Shown: piece by piece, positions 36,801-48,879 of the stretch
Position numbering within the stretch: the stretch's first letter is position 1
How the letters are laid out: each line of letters starts with the position of its first letter
NCBI GenBank assembly: GCA_963969365.1
Contig: OZ017751.1
Span: 868,001 to 932,000, forward strand
Source of the DNA: Asterochloris sp. CNOR1
Taxonomy: Eukaryota; Chlorophyta; Trebouxiophyceae; Trebouxiales; Trebouxiaceae
Direction of reading: 5' to 3'
DNA length: 64,000 bases
The notes under the pieces: model-generated
The model's database searches: none
What the model was told of the DNA's origin: nothing
Seen by the model: only the letters and a program-made list of their open reading frames with translations
Translations under genes and position numbers: made by a program

Positions 36801-39800
36801 CGCATTGTGCAGCGTGGCAAATGTCCGCGCCGCTGTTGCATCCAGCCCTTGCACCCGTCTGCAGGGCAGCAGTGCTCTTGCCCTGAGACTTGGAACAGCA
36901 AGCAAGAGCAGGTGACACATCACTTCTGCAGACATGAGATGGGAGTGCGAGGTCTGTGGGCTGCAGTCACTTCACCAGCGCTGACGCTTGATATCAGCTG
37001 GCAGTGCACAGCACTGACCAGCAGACCCCACCAGGCTGCATATAGGGGCAGCGCTTGCTTGCCCATTTATGGCTCGCAATGCTGACATGCAGCGGGCTCG
37101 TATCAGCACAATTTGCACCCCCTGAAGCTCAGGAAAAGCAGGCAAAAGACAGCTGCCACAACATGCTAGGACATGGCACCTCCAAACTAGCCTCTAGACA
37201 CTGCACCCGCAGATGGAGTGCTGTCTCCTCGAACATCTCAGCCTCACCTGAAATCCAGGAGCAGAAACCGCGGCGCAGCTGCCAGGGCAGCCACGCTGCG
37301 ATTCTTCACGCTGCCCTCAAACATATCTGCCAGCTGGGCATCATGGCGCCGCCGCCCATCATGTAGGTGCACTGCTGCCTCAAGCTCCCCAGCAGTGTCA
37401 CGCCCCTTTGCAGAGTCATGCTCGCGCAGGGTGGCTTCCGCCACCTGCAGCAGGGCAGCCCCTCAGGCATGGTCGAACATGCAACACTGAGACACGCTAT
37501 TGCATGGCAATGACTACTTAGCAGCGCTGATGCAGACCACAAACAACAAACAGAAACCTTCAGGGAAGTTCAGCACAGGGCCATGCCCAACCCACCGACA
37601 TGCCTTGAAGCAACTTGAAACTTGCTGGACCTCCAGGCCAAACCTTGCGTATCATGAAGTTGCAGCCTTCACACACATTGAAAATGACTGAACAGCTATC
37701 CGCCGTAACCCGCTGCTGGATCCTGATCTGAATGCACAGACAAAAGGTGTTTCACCAGCAACAGGGGTCACTGCTTACTCTGGGCGCTCCCATCCAGACC
37801 TGCTGCTACACCCTGACACTGACTTCAGATCCCCAGACAGGCATTGACCAACATCCTCCAGTCAGGAGCAGAGCCATTTGACCACCTGCATGCCCACAAG
37901 CAGCCCCCCCAGCAGTACCCAGTCAGGAGCAGACAGGATGGAAAAGGTGTCCACAAGCAGCCCAGCCAGTAAAGCCCAGTCAGGAGCAAAGATGTTGACC
38001 AGAGTCCCCACAAGCAACCCAACCAGCAGGACCCAATTTAGAGCAGAGGCCTGTTGCATTCCATGCTTCTGACTGGGTTCGCTGCCTACAAAGCATCCCC
38101 AGCGAGGCCCTGATCCCTGTGGCACCCTGCAAACCCCATCAAATTGTCACTGCACAGCCTGGCAGCTCACCTCCAGGACCTGCTGCTGGATCTTGACGCT
38201 GGACGCAAAGAAGATGTACCCCGACAGGCTCACTGCCACCATGCGGGATGCAAACTGCTGCAGCACTGCCCGCTGCTCAAAGGTGCGGACCGCCCCGCTG
38301 CGGCTGGGCACCACTGTGAAGGCACTGACCACCACCTGCGGCCAGCAGCAGGCAACCTTAGCAAACAGAGGTAGCATCAGGTCACGATCGACAAACTTCT
38401 GGCAGCTAGGAGCCATGGGTGGGTGCTGCCCTGACAGCACTTGACCACACGCACTCAGCACAAGAAAGTCTTGCCAGTAAATAGTCTTCGCCAAAAAGAA
38501 TGTGGCACGTCTTGGCAGCAACAAGAGGTTAACTGGGCAAGATGGTAAAAGGACTGACCTGCACCTCAGTCGCCACATGACAGCAGGGAAAGCCCATGGA
38601 CAAGCCAGTGCAGCACTTGCAGCAGGGCAACAAAAGCGGCTGGGGCGATGCAGCATTTGCAGATGATCTTTTGAGGCGTGCTAAGGCGCATCACTCAAGC
38701 TGGCGGCCCCTCACCGGCCATCGGCACGATCCAGATGAGCTGCACTTCTCACAGCAGCCAAGAAGCCAAACTTGCAAACGCAAAGCGCCAGAGTAGTGCA
38801 CGGCCCACCTTGCTATACTGGTAGGAGAACAGAAGGGCTGCCAGCATGATGCCTGCTGCAATGCCAACCTCGAGACCGAACACCATGATAGCTCCAAAGG
38901 TAAGCAGCAGAAGGCCATACTCCACAAGAGTGACGCGGAAAAACGCGTTCACGAGCCAGTCCTGTATGCACAGCAAAACTCTTTGGAGGGCTACCCTTCA
39001 CAAGTGAAGAAGGGTGTAGCAGCCCAGTCCTGCAGGCACAGCAGTCCTCAAGACCCATTATCGGGACAGCCTGAGATTGGCGTGTGGCAGGCGTCAGGCA
39101 TAGTAGTGCTGAAGACACATTGTGTGGACAGCATAAGATGGGTGCGTGACAGGCAATTAAAATCATCAGCAACCACATGTACAATCAGACCCCTTTGGGT
39201 GGTGAAGTGTATGTTTGAGGGGCAAGGCAGCACACTGCACCTGCACAGAAACTGATGGCACACTTCCATAAGACAGGCGCTGGGTGAGTTGCAGCCTTTT
39301 AATAGTCAAGCAGCATGTGCTGCATGCAATAAAACCAAAGCAAAGGCAGACAGCTGGAATACGCAGGTGATCTAGAGAGCTGACACTGCCAAAGCAGGCA
39401 TGCATGTCTAGCCGTGGGGCCTCTAGTCTGAGACGACAGGCAGGCATACAGCTTTGGCTGCAGCTGGAAGGCTGCACAGGAAGTCAAGCACCCAAAAACA
39501 GGCTTGGTGCAGCTTTGCGAGCGATGATACAAGGCACCCACCATCATGATCTCCAGCCCTATGAAGAGCATCAATGACCCAAAAAAGAAGTTGGGAACAT
39601 ACTCCAGCACTGAGATGGGCGCCGCAAACAGGATGAACATGGCCCCTGTGATGATGAGGCCGTTGATGCGGGACCTGCAGGGCAGGCAGGGCTGCTCTAT
39701 GGCCCCATAGCTGCGGCAGGAAATACATTGCCACCATGCCTGCAGTTTGTGGGGTCATCTGCTGGCAGGCCTGGCACAGCAGCTGCAAAAGCGCTGCGTG

Positions 39801-42800
39801 TCAGCTGCAGCGCCATCAGACTTGCTGCACACAAACAAAAAGGCCATGCAAGCATGCTGTGTGAACATGGCATGAATATGAGTGACGCACGTGACACCAG
39901 CTCGCATTGTGAATATGGTCTGTGAAAAGATGTATGACCCAGTGAAGCCTGCAAGACATGCACTCAGCTGGGATTCAACTATCAAGAGGAAGTGTGGCAG
40001 GCGGGAGCAAGCACATTGTTTGAGCATCCCAAGGGGGGCAAACAAAACTCACCTGCTCCTACCAGTGCAGTTGCAACGTTGGACCACCCTACACAGTGTA
40101 CTGGATACTCAGCCTGGGTGGCATTGGTGGCAGCTGCCGTGCTAAAGCTGTCAAGCACCCAGATAGATGACCAAGCTCATGACAGAGGTCCATGAAGACT
40201 CACCCACGGTGACCAGTTCTCGATTATAGTCAAGCTGGTCTGGCGTATCCTGCACATTCCATGACACGAGTCGACACTCTTGCCTCCCAACACATGCAGC
40301 AGACCTGGCTGACGCATCTGTGTCAGCCTGCATACAACATGATATGATGCTGCAGCTTTGTGACAGGCCAAAGATGGCGTTTCAGACTGGATGGCCTCTG
40401 GGTCTGATGGTACATGTGGCAGGCAAGCTTCAATCCAAGGGAGTGCATCTTGAAGCACTGCATGCGACCAAAAGCTCAACTGCCACTGCAGCTGGTAGCA
40501 CCTGCACATTCATGCCCACCTGCTCGTTTGCTACCGCGCAAGGGACCAGCTGCAAGAGAATGGCCCTGGCAGCTGGCAGCACCTGCCGCTGCAGCTGCAG
40601 CTTCTAAAGCCATTGGTCTCACCTGCTGGATGGCTGCCACGTCCAGGGAGGACCCAAAGGCAACCACAAAGAAGAGGGCCAGCGCTGTTGGGATCTGGTG
40701 GGGCAGGGCCTTCCAGTAGATGCCGCTGACGTCAAAGCCATGGATGTTGTAGAGCTCATAGATGCGCCAGATAGACTTGGGAGGCTCATGCTCCTGAAAG
40801 GGGGGCAGCTCAGCTCATGCGAGAAATTGCGACACCGGGCAATCTGCAACCAACAATCTTTGTATGCTGGTTGTGCAGGGTAGGAATTCTGCAGGCTCAT
40901 ATATGTGCCTCTGCAGTGAGCAAGTCCAGAATGAAAGCCAGCTGGGTCAAAGCCAGACTAGATACGTCTTGTTCATAGTGTGAAGCAGTGAACCTCAGAC
41001 AAAGGCCTGGACAAACAGTGTGCGTCCAGGCAATCAACTCCGAACTGGCAGGCTTCATAAAGTGCAGTGCACTCACAGCTGGCTTAGTGACCCAGCCATG
41101 ATCGCGGGCGGACTCCAGGCTCGACCCCATGCACAGAAGAACCAGGTAGAAGCCAGCAGGCACCAGCAGCAGCACCCCTGGCAGAGCAAAGGGGTTCCTC
41201 ACGTGCTTGACAACAGTCCTGCAGAGGGGCAGTGGCCAGGCCTGAGTAGGGTGGCCGGCATTTGGCTGGAACACCATGGGCAGAGCAAAACGGTTCCTCA
41301 TATGCTAGACACCCCTGCATCGTGCTCAGGGGACATGTCTAAGTTGCGTCACAGTTGCAAGACATCTCATGTTGGCAGATGTGATGCGGCCCTGGTGGCA
41401 GACGAAGGGACTGACAGCACTTGGCTGGGTGAGCATGGAGCAAGGCCTGGCACAGCCTGGCTACAATACATGTGACTGGCACAGCATGACGTCACTGATG
41501 GTGACAAAGCCCTGTCATTCAGTAACTGGAGCGATGGGCAACCCCCTCCTGAATGTAGCATGATTGCAAGGCTGGTGGTGGAGAAGCAGCATGAGCATAC
41601 AGTGTGCACAGCTCACATGAGCACGACCATGCACACCAGGGCAGGCAGGAGCTTCAGGATGGGGTCAGCATGCCCAATCTCCAGCCAGCTCTGCGGGGAG
41701 CCAATCGTCAGGCCTGCAAAGCAGAGAGCCTCAGTCATGAGCTAGATGCTGGTCAGCTTGAGCAGACGGATCACCCCAGTCAGGCACCATGCTTACAATG
41801 CACGGTGCTGTGTCTATGTAAATGGCCCTCACTATTGCTGTGATGTGCATTTCCACAGTTTGTGTCTACCCTCACTCCAGCGCATCACACCCACTCTGTC
41901 GCATCAATGTCCACAAAAAAGCCACCCTCCCACATCAGCCCTCATCACAATCCTTTCAGCAGGTCTCAAGAATAACATACTATATATAAACGATGCTGCG
42001 AGCCCCAAGAGGCAAGCCTCTAGCGCTTCCTCAGCACCTTGCACCAAGAGACAAGCAGAGCACAGGCGACCCCAATCGCTGTCCTGGGGAAAGCATGCAG
42101 CAGCAGACTCAAGGACTCATGTGAGCTGATGCTCCTCTCACCTGTTGCCACGCTAGCCCCGCTGGCAAAGCAAAAGTAGCCCACATAGCCCAGGTAGCCC
42201 CCGACCACAGGCAGAGGTACGTATTGGACGAGGGATGCCAGCTTGAGCGTGCCTGCAGCCCAGGCGTATGGAAGGAGAAGTTGCTGCCAGTGCATCAGCG
42301 AGGCATGCAGCACAGGAGACAGTCGCGGTGGCAGAGTCAGCAGCGACAGAGACTAGGCAACTGGGCTGTGCAGAAGCTGTACACTGCAGGCCAGTGCAAC
42401 AGGGTGCCTGGCAACCAAGTGACACCTGGCGCTGTGCAGCACCACCCTATCCTGGAGGACATTTGCAGGCTGGCTTCTGGCAAACATATGCCCACTGGGA
42501 CCGCATGAGCTTGAGCTAGCAGGCATCACACATGATGAATCAGATGCACACACTGCCCGGACTGTTCCCAGAGACGCTGCAGCCGTGGGGTTTCTCACCT
42601 GTGAGGATGATCAGGATGCCGACTGCAAATGTGATGATGAGCAGAGTGACCAGTGTGGTCCCCAGGATCTCCTCGTCCTTGATCCCAGCCTCCTTGCCGA
42701 TGTGGACCACCGAGGTGGCTACGGCAGACAGGAAGATGAGGCCCACATCTTGCACCTGCACATGGAACCAGGGACTTGGAGCCTGGTGTGTCAAGGAGGG

Positions 42801-45800
42801 GACTGTGCAGCTCTCCATGTGCACTTGTGCTTGTGCGCAGCTATAGGCACCATTTCCTGGGCTGGGCTGAGAGATTCAAAGAGCTTTGCTGTGTATTGGT
42901 GGCCACAAAGTGTTGCTTGTTCTCGGGCTGTACACTACCGCCATCCACAGCAGGCAGGCTGCAATACCTGCGGCTGCTTGCGGTGGTCTGACAGCTGCGG
43001 ACTTCAGGGCACAGGCTTCAGGGTGGCCCCCCTGCAGCCCGCACCTCATGCTGCAAGAAACCAGGGACCCAGTGCAACATTTCCAGGTCAACTTGGAGGG
43101 CGTGTGGCACTCACCTGGCCCACAGCAAAGGGCAGGGTGCTCCTAAAGGAGAACACCAGCTGGTGGACACCACTGCTGAGGAAGACCAGCTTCACCAACT
43201 GGCCCAGGTGGTTGTCAAAGAAGGAGTCCTGCACAGGCACGATTGGCAAGGCAGGTCTGAGCTGGTCAAGACTGGACAATCTTGGACTGAGAGGCTTCCT
43301 GGCGGACTGCCGTCAACTGCTGCGTCAAAGAGCAGGTCCTGCAGCAGGGACAGCGGCAGGCTTGACACCCCGCCTCACAACTACCCATGCACCCGAACAA
43401 TGCAGCTGACATGAGCAGCCTGGACAATTACCCACAGCAAGCAGCTGCTCAACAGATGGACGACACACCGCACAAGACCTGTCATAGGCAGTGCACAACA
43501 CAGGCAGACATGCTGCAGCAGAAGCTCCTATGCAGCAGGCATTGTAAGCCAGATCGCTTCTCAAGTGCAGACTGATTTCCATTTGCATGCAGCCACCTGG
43601 ATGGCTACAGCTGCGGGAGACTTCATGACTAGCACATCAGTGATGCATGCCCACCACCAACTGAGCTGGAGCTGAAGCCCTGGACAAGAAGCAGCGGAGA
43701 TGTCGTACAGTTTGCAATCCAAAGAAGAGCAAGCCTTGCTCAAAATGGGAATGCTGTACAGCCCCACGCATTCACCTGGAAGATGATGGCTGCGAAGGAG
43801 GTCATGACTGGCACAGTGATGACAGCATTGATTATGCCGACCATGATTGCGGCAGCCAGCTTGTTTTTCTGGGCTGATCCTGTCTGCTGCTGCAGCTCAG
43901 GCTCCTGCTCTGGCTGCACATCCTGCTGCACCTGCAGAGGCAGAAGGCTGGTTGGGTGCATGCCTCCTGCGGGGGATTGCAGGAGCCTTCTGCTCCGACT
44001 GCACATCTGGCTGACCCTGACAAGTAGTGGCTGGGTGAGTGCACCAGGCAAAGATTGCTCATGTCATAGATAGACTGTTTGCCTCCTGCTCTACTGCAAA
44101 CACTGCTGGAGCTGCAGGCACAGAGAGGTCAGCATGAGGTGGCTGCTTGTTGGCGACATCCAATGTTGAGCCGCACTTGGCCACGGGTTGGGCGCGATGT
44201 ACAATTTTGAAGGCAGTGTAGAATTTGCATCCTTACTATTGACTGCGGAACTCTCTGCAGACGCCTGCCAATGCTGACCTGGCGCAAATTGTGATACAAC
44301 GCTCTCAGATAGATTGGCTGTGCATTGCAGACACGCCATGGTGGTGCAGATGGGTGAGCCCGTGAGATGCGGGACTGCAGGCAATGCATACACTGGACCC
44401 CTGGGGTCATCCTTGGCAACAGGCCAAGCTCCTGCGCTACGGCGCAGCACTGCTTGCCTGCCAACGGCAGGAGAGGGGCAACAGGCAGCAATGGCAGCGG
44501 CCAAAATGGACGCATGTGCCTGGCAGCCATGACACACACACACACACACACATGGCAGGGCAGCCTCGCCCTGGGGCTGCAACTTGTGCAGCTCAACAGG
44601 CGTGACAGCTATGGCAGACGGGCGGGGCCTTGCTGCCCCACGGCGGGGTGCAGCTCACCTGCTGCAAGACAGGTAGGGAACCCCTGCAGGCCTGGCAGGG
44701 AGCAGGGCCGGCATGCTCACTCCCCTGACAGCAGAGACTTGACCCGCCAGGTAGTGTGCATGCCCCAAACAGGTCGCAGGGTGTTTCACGGGCAGATCTG
44801 CGGCCCAGTCCCCACCTGCTGCGCCACGGACTCACAAGCCCACCTGCTTCGCCACAAACTCACGAGCCCACCTGTTCGAACGCATTCACTTGCTCACCTG
44901 TTGGAACACAGGGGTCAGCCCCCGGGCAGGCGCGGCAGGCACTGCAGCCCGGTGCCCATCCCCATCAGAATGCTTGGACCCCGGGGCGCGGGGCAGCTGC
45001 TGCTCGATCTCGTCTGCCACCCCATTCTGGGCTGCCTCACCCTTGACGGGGATGCCTGCAAGCCCACTCTCAGGGTCAGGCTCAGGGCCCTCAGCTGGCG
45101 GCCTGAAGGCTGATGGCTGCGCGCTAGCGCTGCTCTCCTTGCCAGCTCGCCCTGCACAGGGCAGCAGAGACCACCTCGCAGACCATCGCTCGCCACCTTC
45201 ATGGCACTTGTGACGGCATGGGAGGCCAGGGCAGCTGCAGGTGGCAGACTTGCAGTCAACAACAAAAGTTGAATGCAAGCCTAGAGGAAGCTAGGAGTGT
45301 GCCCAGAGTGGACCAAGTGCTTCACCTGCAATTGCTTCGCTGAGGCGGCTCCTGAACCGCGACCTAGGCAGGCTGCCGCTGCTGCTGCCAGGCGTGCCGC
45401 TCAGAGGTGTGCCGTACTCACTTGCCAGATCGCTGGCCCCTGCGCCCCCCCAGGTCTGCAGCACAGTGCACGCTGTCAATTTGCCACCATACAAAAGCTG
45501 GCTTGCATCTTCGCCAGAGTGCTGCATATGTGTAATCTGCTGTGCTGGCTGACTGTTTTCAACCCAGGGGTGACTTCCATGGTTGCATCAGCACAGCCTG
45601 TGCTCACTCAGGTCTGCAGTGCCAGCTGGCTCCTTCATCCGCAGCGGTGGCATGCACAATCGCCTGAGTGCACAATTGCCGACACAAAGACATGCAGGAC
45701 ATGTGTGCAATACGGAAGCTGTAGGGGCCCCTTGCCATCCTGTGTCAATCAAAGGCATCTGCATATCTCTTCAGATGCAAGTCCCCACAGAGCCTTGGCT

Positions 45801-46653
45801 GGTCGCTGCCAACACAGCATCTCCAGGTGCCATGCGCTGGGCCGAGACTATGCTGCCTGCAGTCCGCTTGGAGGAGCCTTGTGGCGTGGCAAACGGCGCC
45901 ACAGTACCAGAACCGCATCCACATCTACGTTTGTCACCTCCACAGCAGCCCACCTGCCTGCAGAGGCTGCCTGCCCAGCCAAGTGGCTGCTCGACCCCGC
46001 CGCAGCCTCACCAAATTGTGCCGCCTGCCAGCTGCACAGGTCACATTGCTGCAGCGTGACTGCAACTCCTGCTGCTCACCTGCCACGTGCCAGCTTCATG
46101 CAGAGGCGGTCCAGCCAGAGAGCTGCTCAAGCACAACCCCCATGCCAGACAGTCCAAAAGCGGCTGCGCAGCCCTTTTGCCAACCGCGGAAAGTCTGAGT
46201 CCCAATGGTGATGGCTGAGCTGCACCAGACCAGGGCTTCAAGCAAATGCTGCTCAGCCCAGTTGCTCACCTGCCGGGCCGGCCAGCTCCCTGTAGAGGCC
46301 GGGCTGCCTGCCTGTCCCGCCAAAGAGCTGCTCGTCTGTGGCCCAGGCGTTGTCCACCTCTGGGACACAGGCTCAGACCTAGCACTGCCCAGGAGCGGCT
46401 CTCCCAGATTGTGATGCACTGGCAGGGTTCCATGGTCGGACCCCGGCGGCTGCGTGTTGACGTCTGAGTGCCTTGCAGAACTGACGCTGACAGCGCGAGG
46501 GCGCGCGGCGGACTGGGCAAAATTGCCCAAAGTAGCCCCAAAATGGGGAGCGGATGATATGTCAGCCAAGTATATGGCTCCCAGCCAAGAGCCAGGCAGC
46601 GATGCTGGTGGGCCTGGGGGTTGCTGCTGCCCGCTGCTGTCGTGGCGATCCAT
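33837..46653 (-). CDS. SulP-family transporter with STAS and cyclic-nucleotide-binding domains
   Basis: About 1,100 residues. Exons: 46270-46653, 45326-45455, 44898-45151, 43776-43931, 43115-43228, 42599-42755, 42142-42252, 41617-41713, 41077-41218, 40623-40793, 40204-40249, 40053-40088, 39891-39948, 39542-39674, 38809-38961, 38171-38335, 37248-37444, 36751-36858, 36405-36534, 35805-35924, one near 35641, 35226-35294, 34896-34934, 34415-34551, 33837-33966; phases agree. The disordered N-terminus has GEPLLG, a possible vacuolar di-leucine signal. The membrane core starts LAAAIMVGIINAVITVPV; SLVQYVPLPVVGGYLGYVG and GFTGSYIFSQTIFT follow. The STAS domain has FLLLDFR and GLDATAARTF. C-terminal CNB fold: LVLQKGDLLFSQGDEADALY, GIVGELDFFLQRQRSF, then the closing helix. 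This matches the fungal/algal branch near yeast YGR125W (Vsb1), not plasma-membrane sulfate permeases. Substrate and ligand are unknown. Confidence 0.93.
37858..38060 (-). repeat. 57-bp minisatellite, three full units plus a partial
   Basis: Units start near 37858, 37920 and 37977 with CAGTCAGGAGCA and contain CCCACAAGCA; a partial fourth follows 38034. Unit length is 19 codons and the minus strand is open, reading repeats like APDWALLAGLLV. It lies in the SulP intron between 37444 and 38171. It is probably not coding, because the flanking exons join well without it. Confidence 0.9.
38955..39154 (-). repeat. Copy of a SulP exon start plus a 60-bp tandem pair
   Basis: 39020-39042 copies the acceptor and first bases of the exon at 38809-38961: plus-strand CCCAGTCCTGCAGGCACAGC against CCAGTCCTGTATGCACAGC. 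Next to it, 39040-39092 and 39099-39154 are diverged tandem copies of each other. Confidence 0.65.
41178..41322 (-). repeat. Copy of a SulP exon start in the preceding intron
   Basis: 41273-41322 imitates 41178-41225, the acceptor and first codons of the exon at 41077-41218. On the minus strand the copy reads MRNRFALPM beside the true VRNPFALPG. Spacing is about 100 bp. Confidence 0.8.
44532..44552. repeat. AC dinucleotide microsatellite
   Basis: About ten AC units in a SulP intron. Confidence 0.95.
44811..44912 (-). repeat. Four tandem donor-site copies after SulP exon 3
   Basis: The true donor of exon 3 is at 44897-44892 (exon end VFQQ, then GTGAGC). Three further copies of about 28 bp follow on the minus strand near 44867-44892, 44839-44866 and 44811-44838. 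Each has a CAG-like end followed by GTGGG. Confidence 0.8.
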
Positions 46654-47065
46654 GGCAGCTGTGGGAGCATGCGACACTGTCAGGTGCCTAACCAGATGTG
46701 AACAGATCTGGGCTTGGCTCCAGCTGAAACCTTTTGCACTCAGCTCATGGGTTTGTGAGGGGCCAAGGTGCCCTGGAAACATCACTGACCTTCAGTTGTC
46801 CTCAGGAGCCTCCTGGATGTTGCAGTTTGGGTCCCAAGATGCCCTGTTGCCTCCTGAGACAGGTTTTCAAGATTTGACAAGCCATTGACTTCGGCCGCTC
46901 CTCATGATGGCACTGGCCTCCTTTGCAGATCAAACGAAGTGTTGGGCACCCCTGCCATAGGCGGACGCATGGAAAAGAAAGCAGCAGCAGCAGCCCTAAT
47001 TGCTTGGCTGAGAGGCTGAGCGATCCAGCCAAGATTGCCGCTTGCTCTGAGCATCCCAGGGGCCC
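46654..47065. promoter_or_regulatory. Divergent promoter region, SulP and YchJ-like genes
   Basis: About 412 bp (463 bp if the second Met of the YchJ-like gene is used). It must hold both promoters and leaders. Short open stretches occur on both strands, but none splices sensibly to either gene. Confidence 0.45.
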
Positions 47066-48495
47066 TTGAGGTCAAAATCACACTCCCAGTGGTTGTTTGC
47101 TCGGGGGATTGCTGCCATGCTGGTATGCAGTGTTGGTGACAGGCCTCTGACAGGCAGCCCGCTCTGCCCCTGCAAGGAGCGGTTGAGAGGCAGCTCAGCC
47201 TTATACCGGCACGTTGGACACATTTCAACACCTTGGCCAGCCCGACGCAGGGTCAACCCTGTGCAGGCAAAAGGTGACATGCTGATGGCCGGCATCGCAT
47301 GCTGATGAGCCAATCTCTTAGGCCGGTTTCCACCAGATTGATGGTGCGCAGGCTTTGGGATGGCTATGCGCAAGAGTATTGCCAAGGGCCTTGGCAAGCA
47401 GCAGAAGCCTGAATATGCACCTCCAGTGTGGGAGAAAGACAAAGGGGCATGCCCCTGCAGCAGCGGAAGACGATACACAGTGGGTGGCCATTGCATATGC
47501 TGCTAGGCATCGATGGATCAGACCTGTTGCTCATAGAAGTGCCTAGCATCTATGACAAGAGCACTGGCAGAGCTGAGTGCAGCCTTGCTGCGAGCACAGC
47601 GATACGACGCTCGCATGCATGAAGTGCATCACGAAGCTTGCGTTGCTGCCGGCCTCGGTGACCAAGTAGACAGCTGTATACTGTGCTGGCCTGCTGCAAG
47701 CCTCTACGTGGTGGCAAGCTGCACCCATGTAAGTGCTTTCCATCATGGCCCGCCTCGACCTGGACCCAAAGGCTACCTGCAACTTAATTTTGAATTTTGC
47801 TATGAAAAGCTGCTGCCAGCCTACATGGTATGTGCACTCTTGCTGCCAGCCGCTGCACAATGCAAGGTCATTGCAGACTGCATTCTGGCAGCTGTGCTGC
47901 TGCTTGCCTAAATGGACCTCATGCTGAGTTCGGTGCAAGTCTGCTGCCAACCTGCATCAGGACTGCCAGTCTTGCTACAAGCAGGATGGCACTCATCTGA
48001 ATTTGTGCTGTACTTCATGGCAGACGTGCTAATGCTAACGTAAATGATGAAGTGACCTTTTTGTCTGTGCAGGCCTGCTGCAAGCTGCTGCATGATGGCG
48101 AGGCGGTTGGGGCCACCCCTGAGGCTGTCATGAGAGCACGCTTCTCAGCCTATGTGAAGAAAGCAGTGAATTATGTCGTCGACACAACGCATTCAGACAA
48201 TCCAGCATATGAGGGAAGCCGCAGCCCAGATGGAGAGCTGCAGTCCACCCTCAGAGAGGATGTGATTGCCACTGCAGACAAGGTCGCATTCCAGAGGCTC
48301 TCCGTAAAGGGCAGCGAGGAGGGCAGCAATGAGGATGAGGGCTTTGTGACATTCTCTGTCTTATTCAGAGTGGTTGGACAAGTTGCCCTCATGAAAGGGC
48401 CCATGCAGCGGCAGCAGGAAACAAGCAGATTTGTAAAGTGTGATGGCCAGTGGCTATATAGGGACGCTGCAAGCCTAAAGATCACTATGGCCTAG
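47066..48495 (+). CDS. SEC-C / YchJ-like (UPF0225) protein, probably plastid-targeted
   Basis: Three exons: 47066-47273, 47352-47479, 48073-48495. Phases are 1 and 0, and the joins give AKGFGMAMRKS and CPCSSGRRYTACCKLLHDG. The latter is the metal-binding SEC-C motif C-P-C-x5-Y-x2-C-C, usual just before a YchJ-type NTF2-like domain. That domain follows: PEAVMRARFSAYV, FQRLSVKG, TFSVLFR, then SRFVKCDGQWLYRDA. The first exon is basic and rich in Ser, Arg and Pro, as in chloroplast transit peptides; Met codons at 47066 and 47117 are both possible starts, and the first may be an internal codon of a longer leader. Known YchJ relatives have no proven biochemical role. The gene converges with the SAC gene, with 384 bp between stops. 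Confidence 0.88.
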
Positions 48496-48879
48496 CCTTC
48501 TTGACTGTGAAAGTGTTTACAGCAAGCTGCAATGGTTCTCCACCAAACTTGAAATGACTGAAAGCAACCAATTGTTGCCTGGTCAAAATAATGACATCTC
48601 CTGAGGTGAGAAACAAAATGTTGCATAGCTTAGAGACCAAAAAATGCCAGAAGTGCTCAGGGTTCGAATGAAAGCTCTACAATGGACTTGGCACTGCTGG
48701 CGCTCATTGTCTGTGACTGCAGGGATTTTGTCAAGTGACAAAAGCAACTGGGTGCCTTCTGAAGAGAGTGCTCTCGCCAATGGGGCCTTCATCATCAGGA
48801 TCTGACTTGAGGTTGCACTGTGACTTTCTTGCCAAATGGGCCCCAAGTGCTGGTGAAAGAGTTCATGTCAAGCGGTGTG
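48496..48879. other. Convergent intergenic spacer
   Basis: Holds both 3' ends. A TGTAA on the minus strand at 48519-48523, the usual chlorophyte polyadenylation signal, could serve the SAC gene. No gene seen. Confidence 0.45.

Noticed and set aside
45297-46211. 304-codon plus-strand frame
   Set aside because: Shadow of the SulP N-terminal exons; no family features.
46902-47299. Minus-strand frames with CPTCR and WECDFDLKGPW, and a plus-strand tail ending ALIAWLRG
   Set aside because: They looked like small genes, but no join to another exon works, and the plus-strand YchJ first exon occupies the same bases with a good splice fit.
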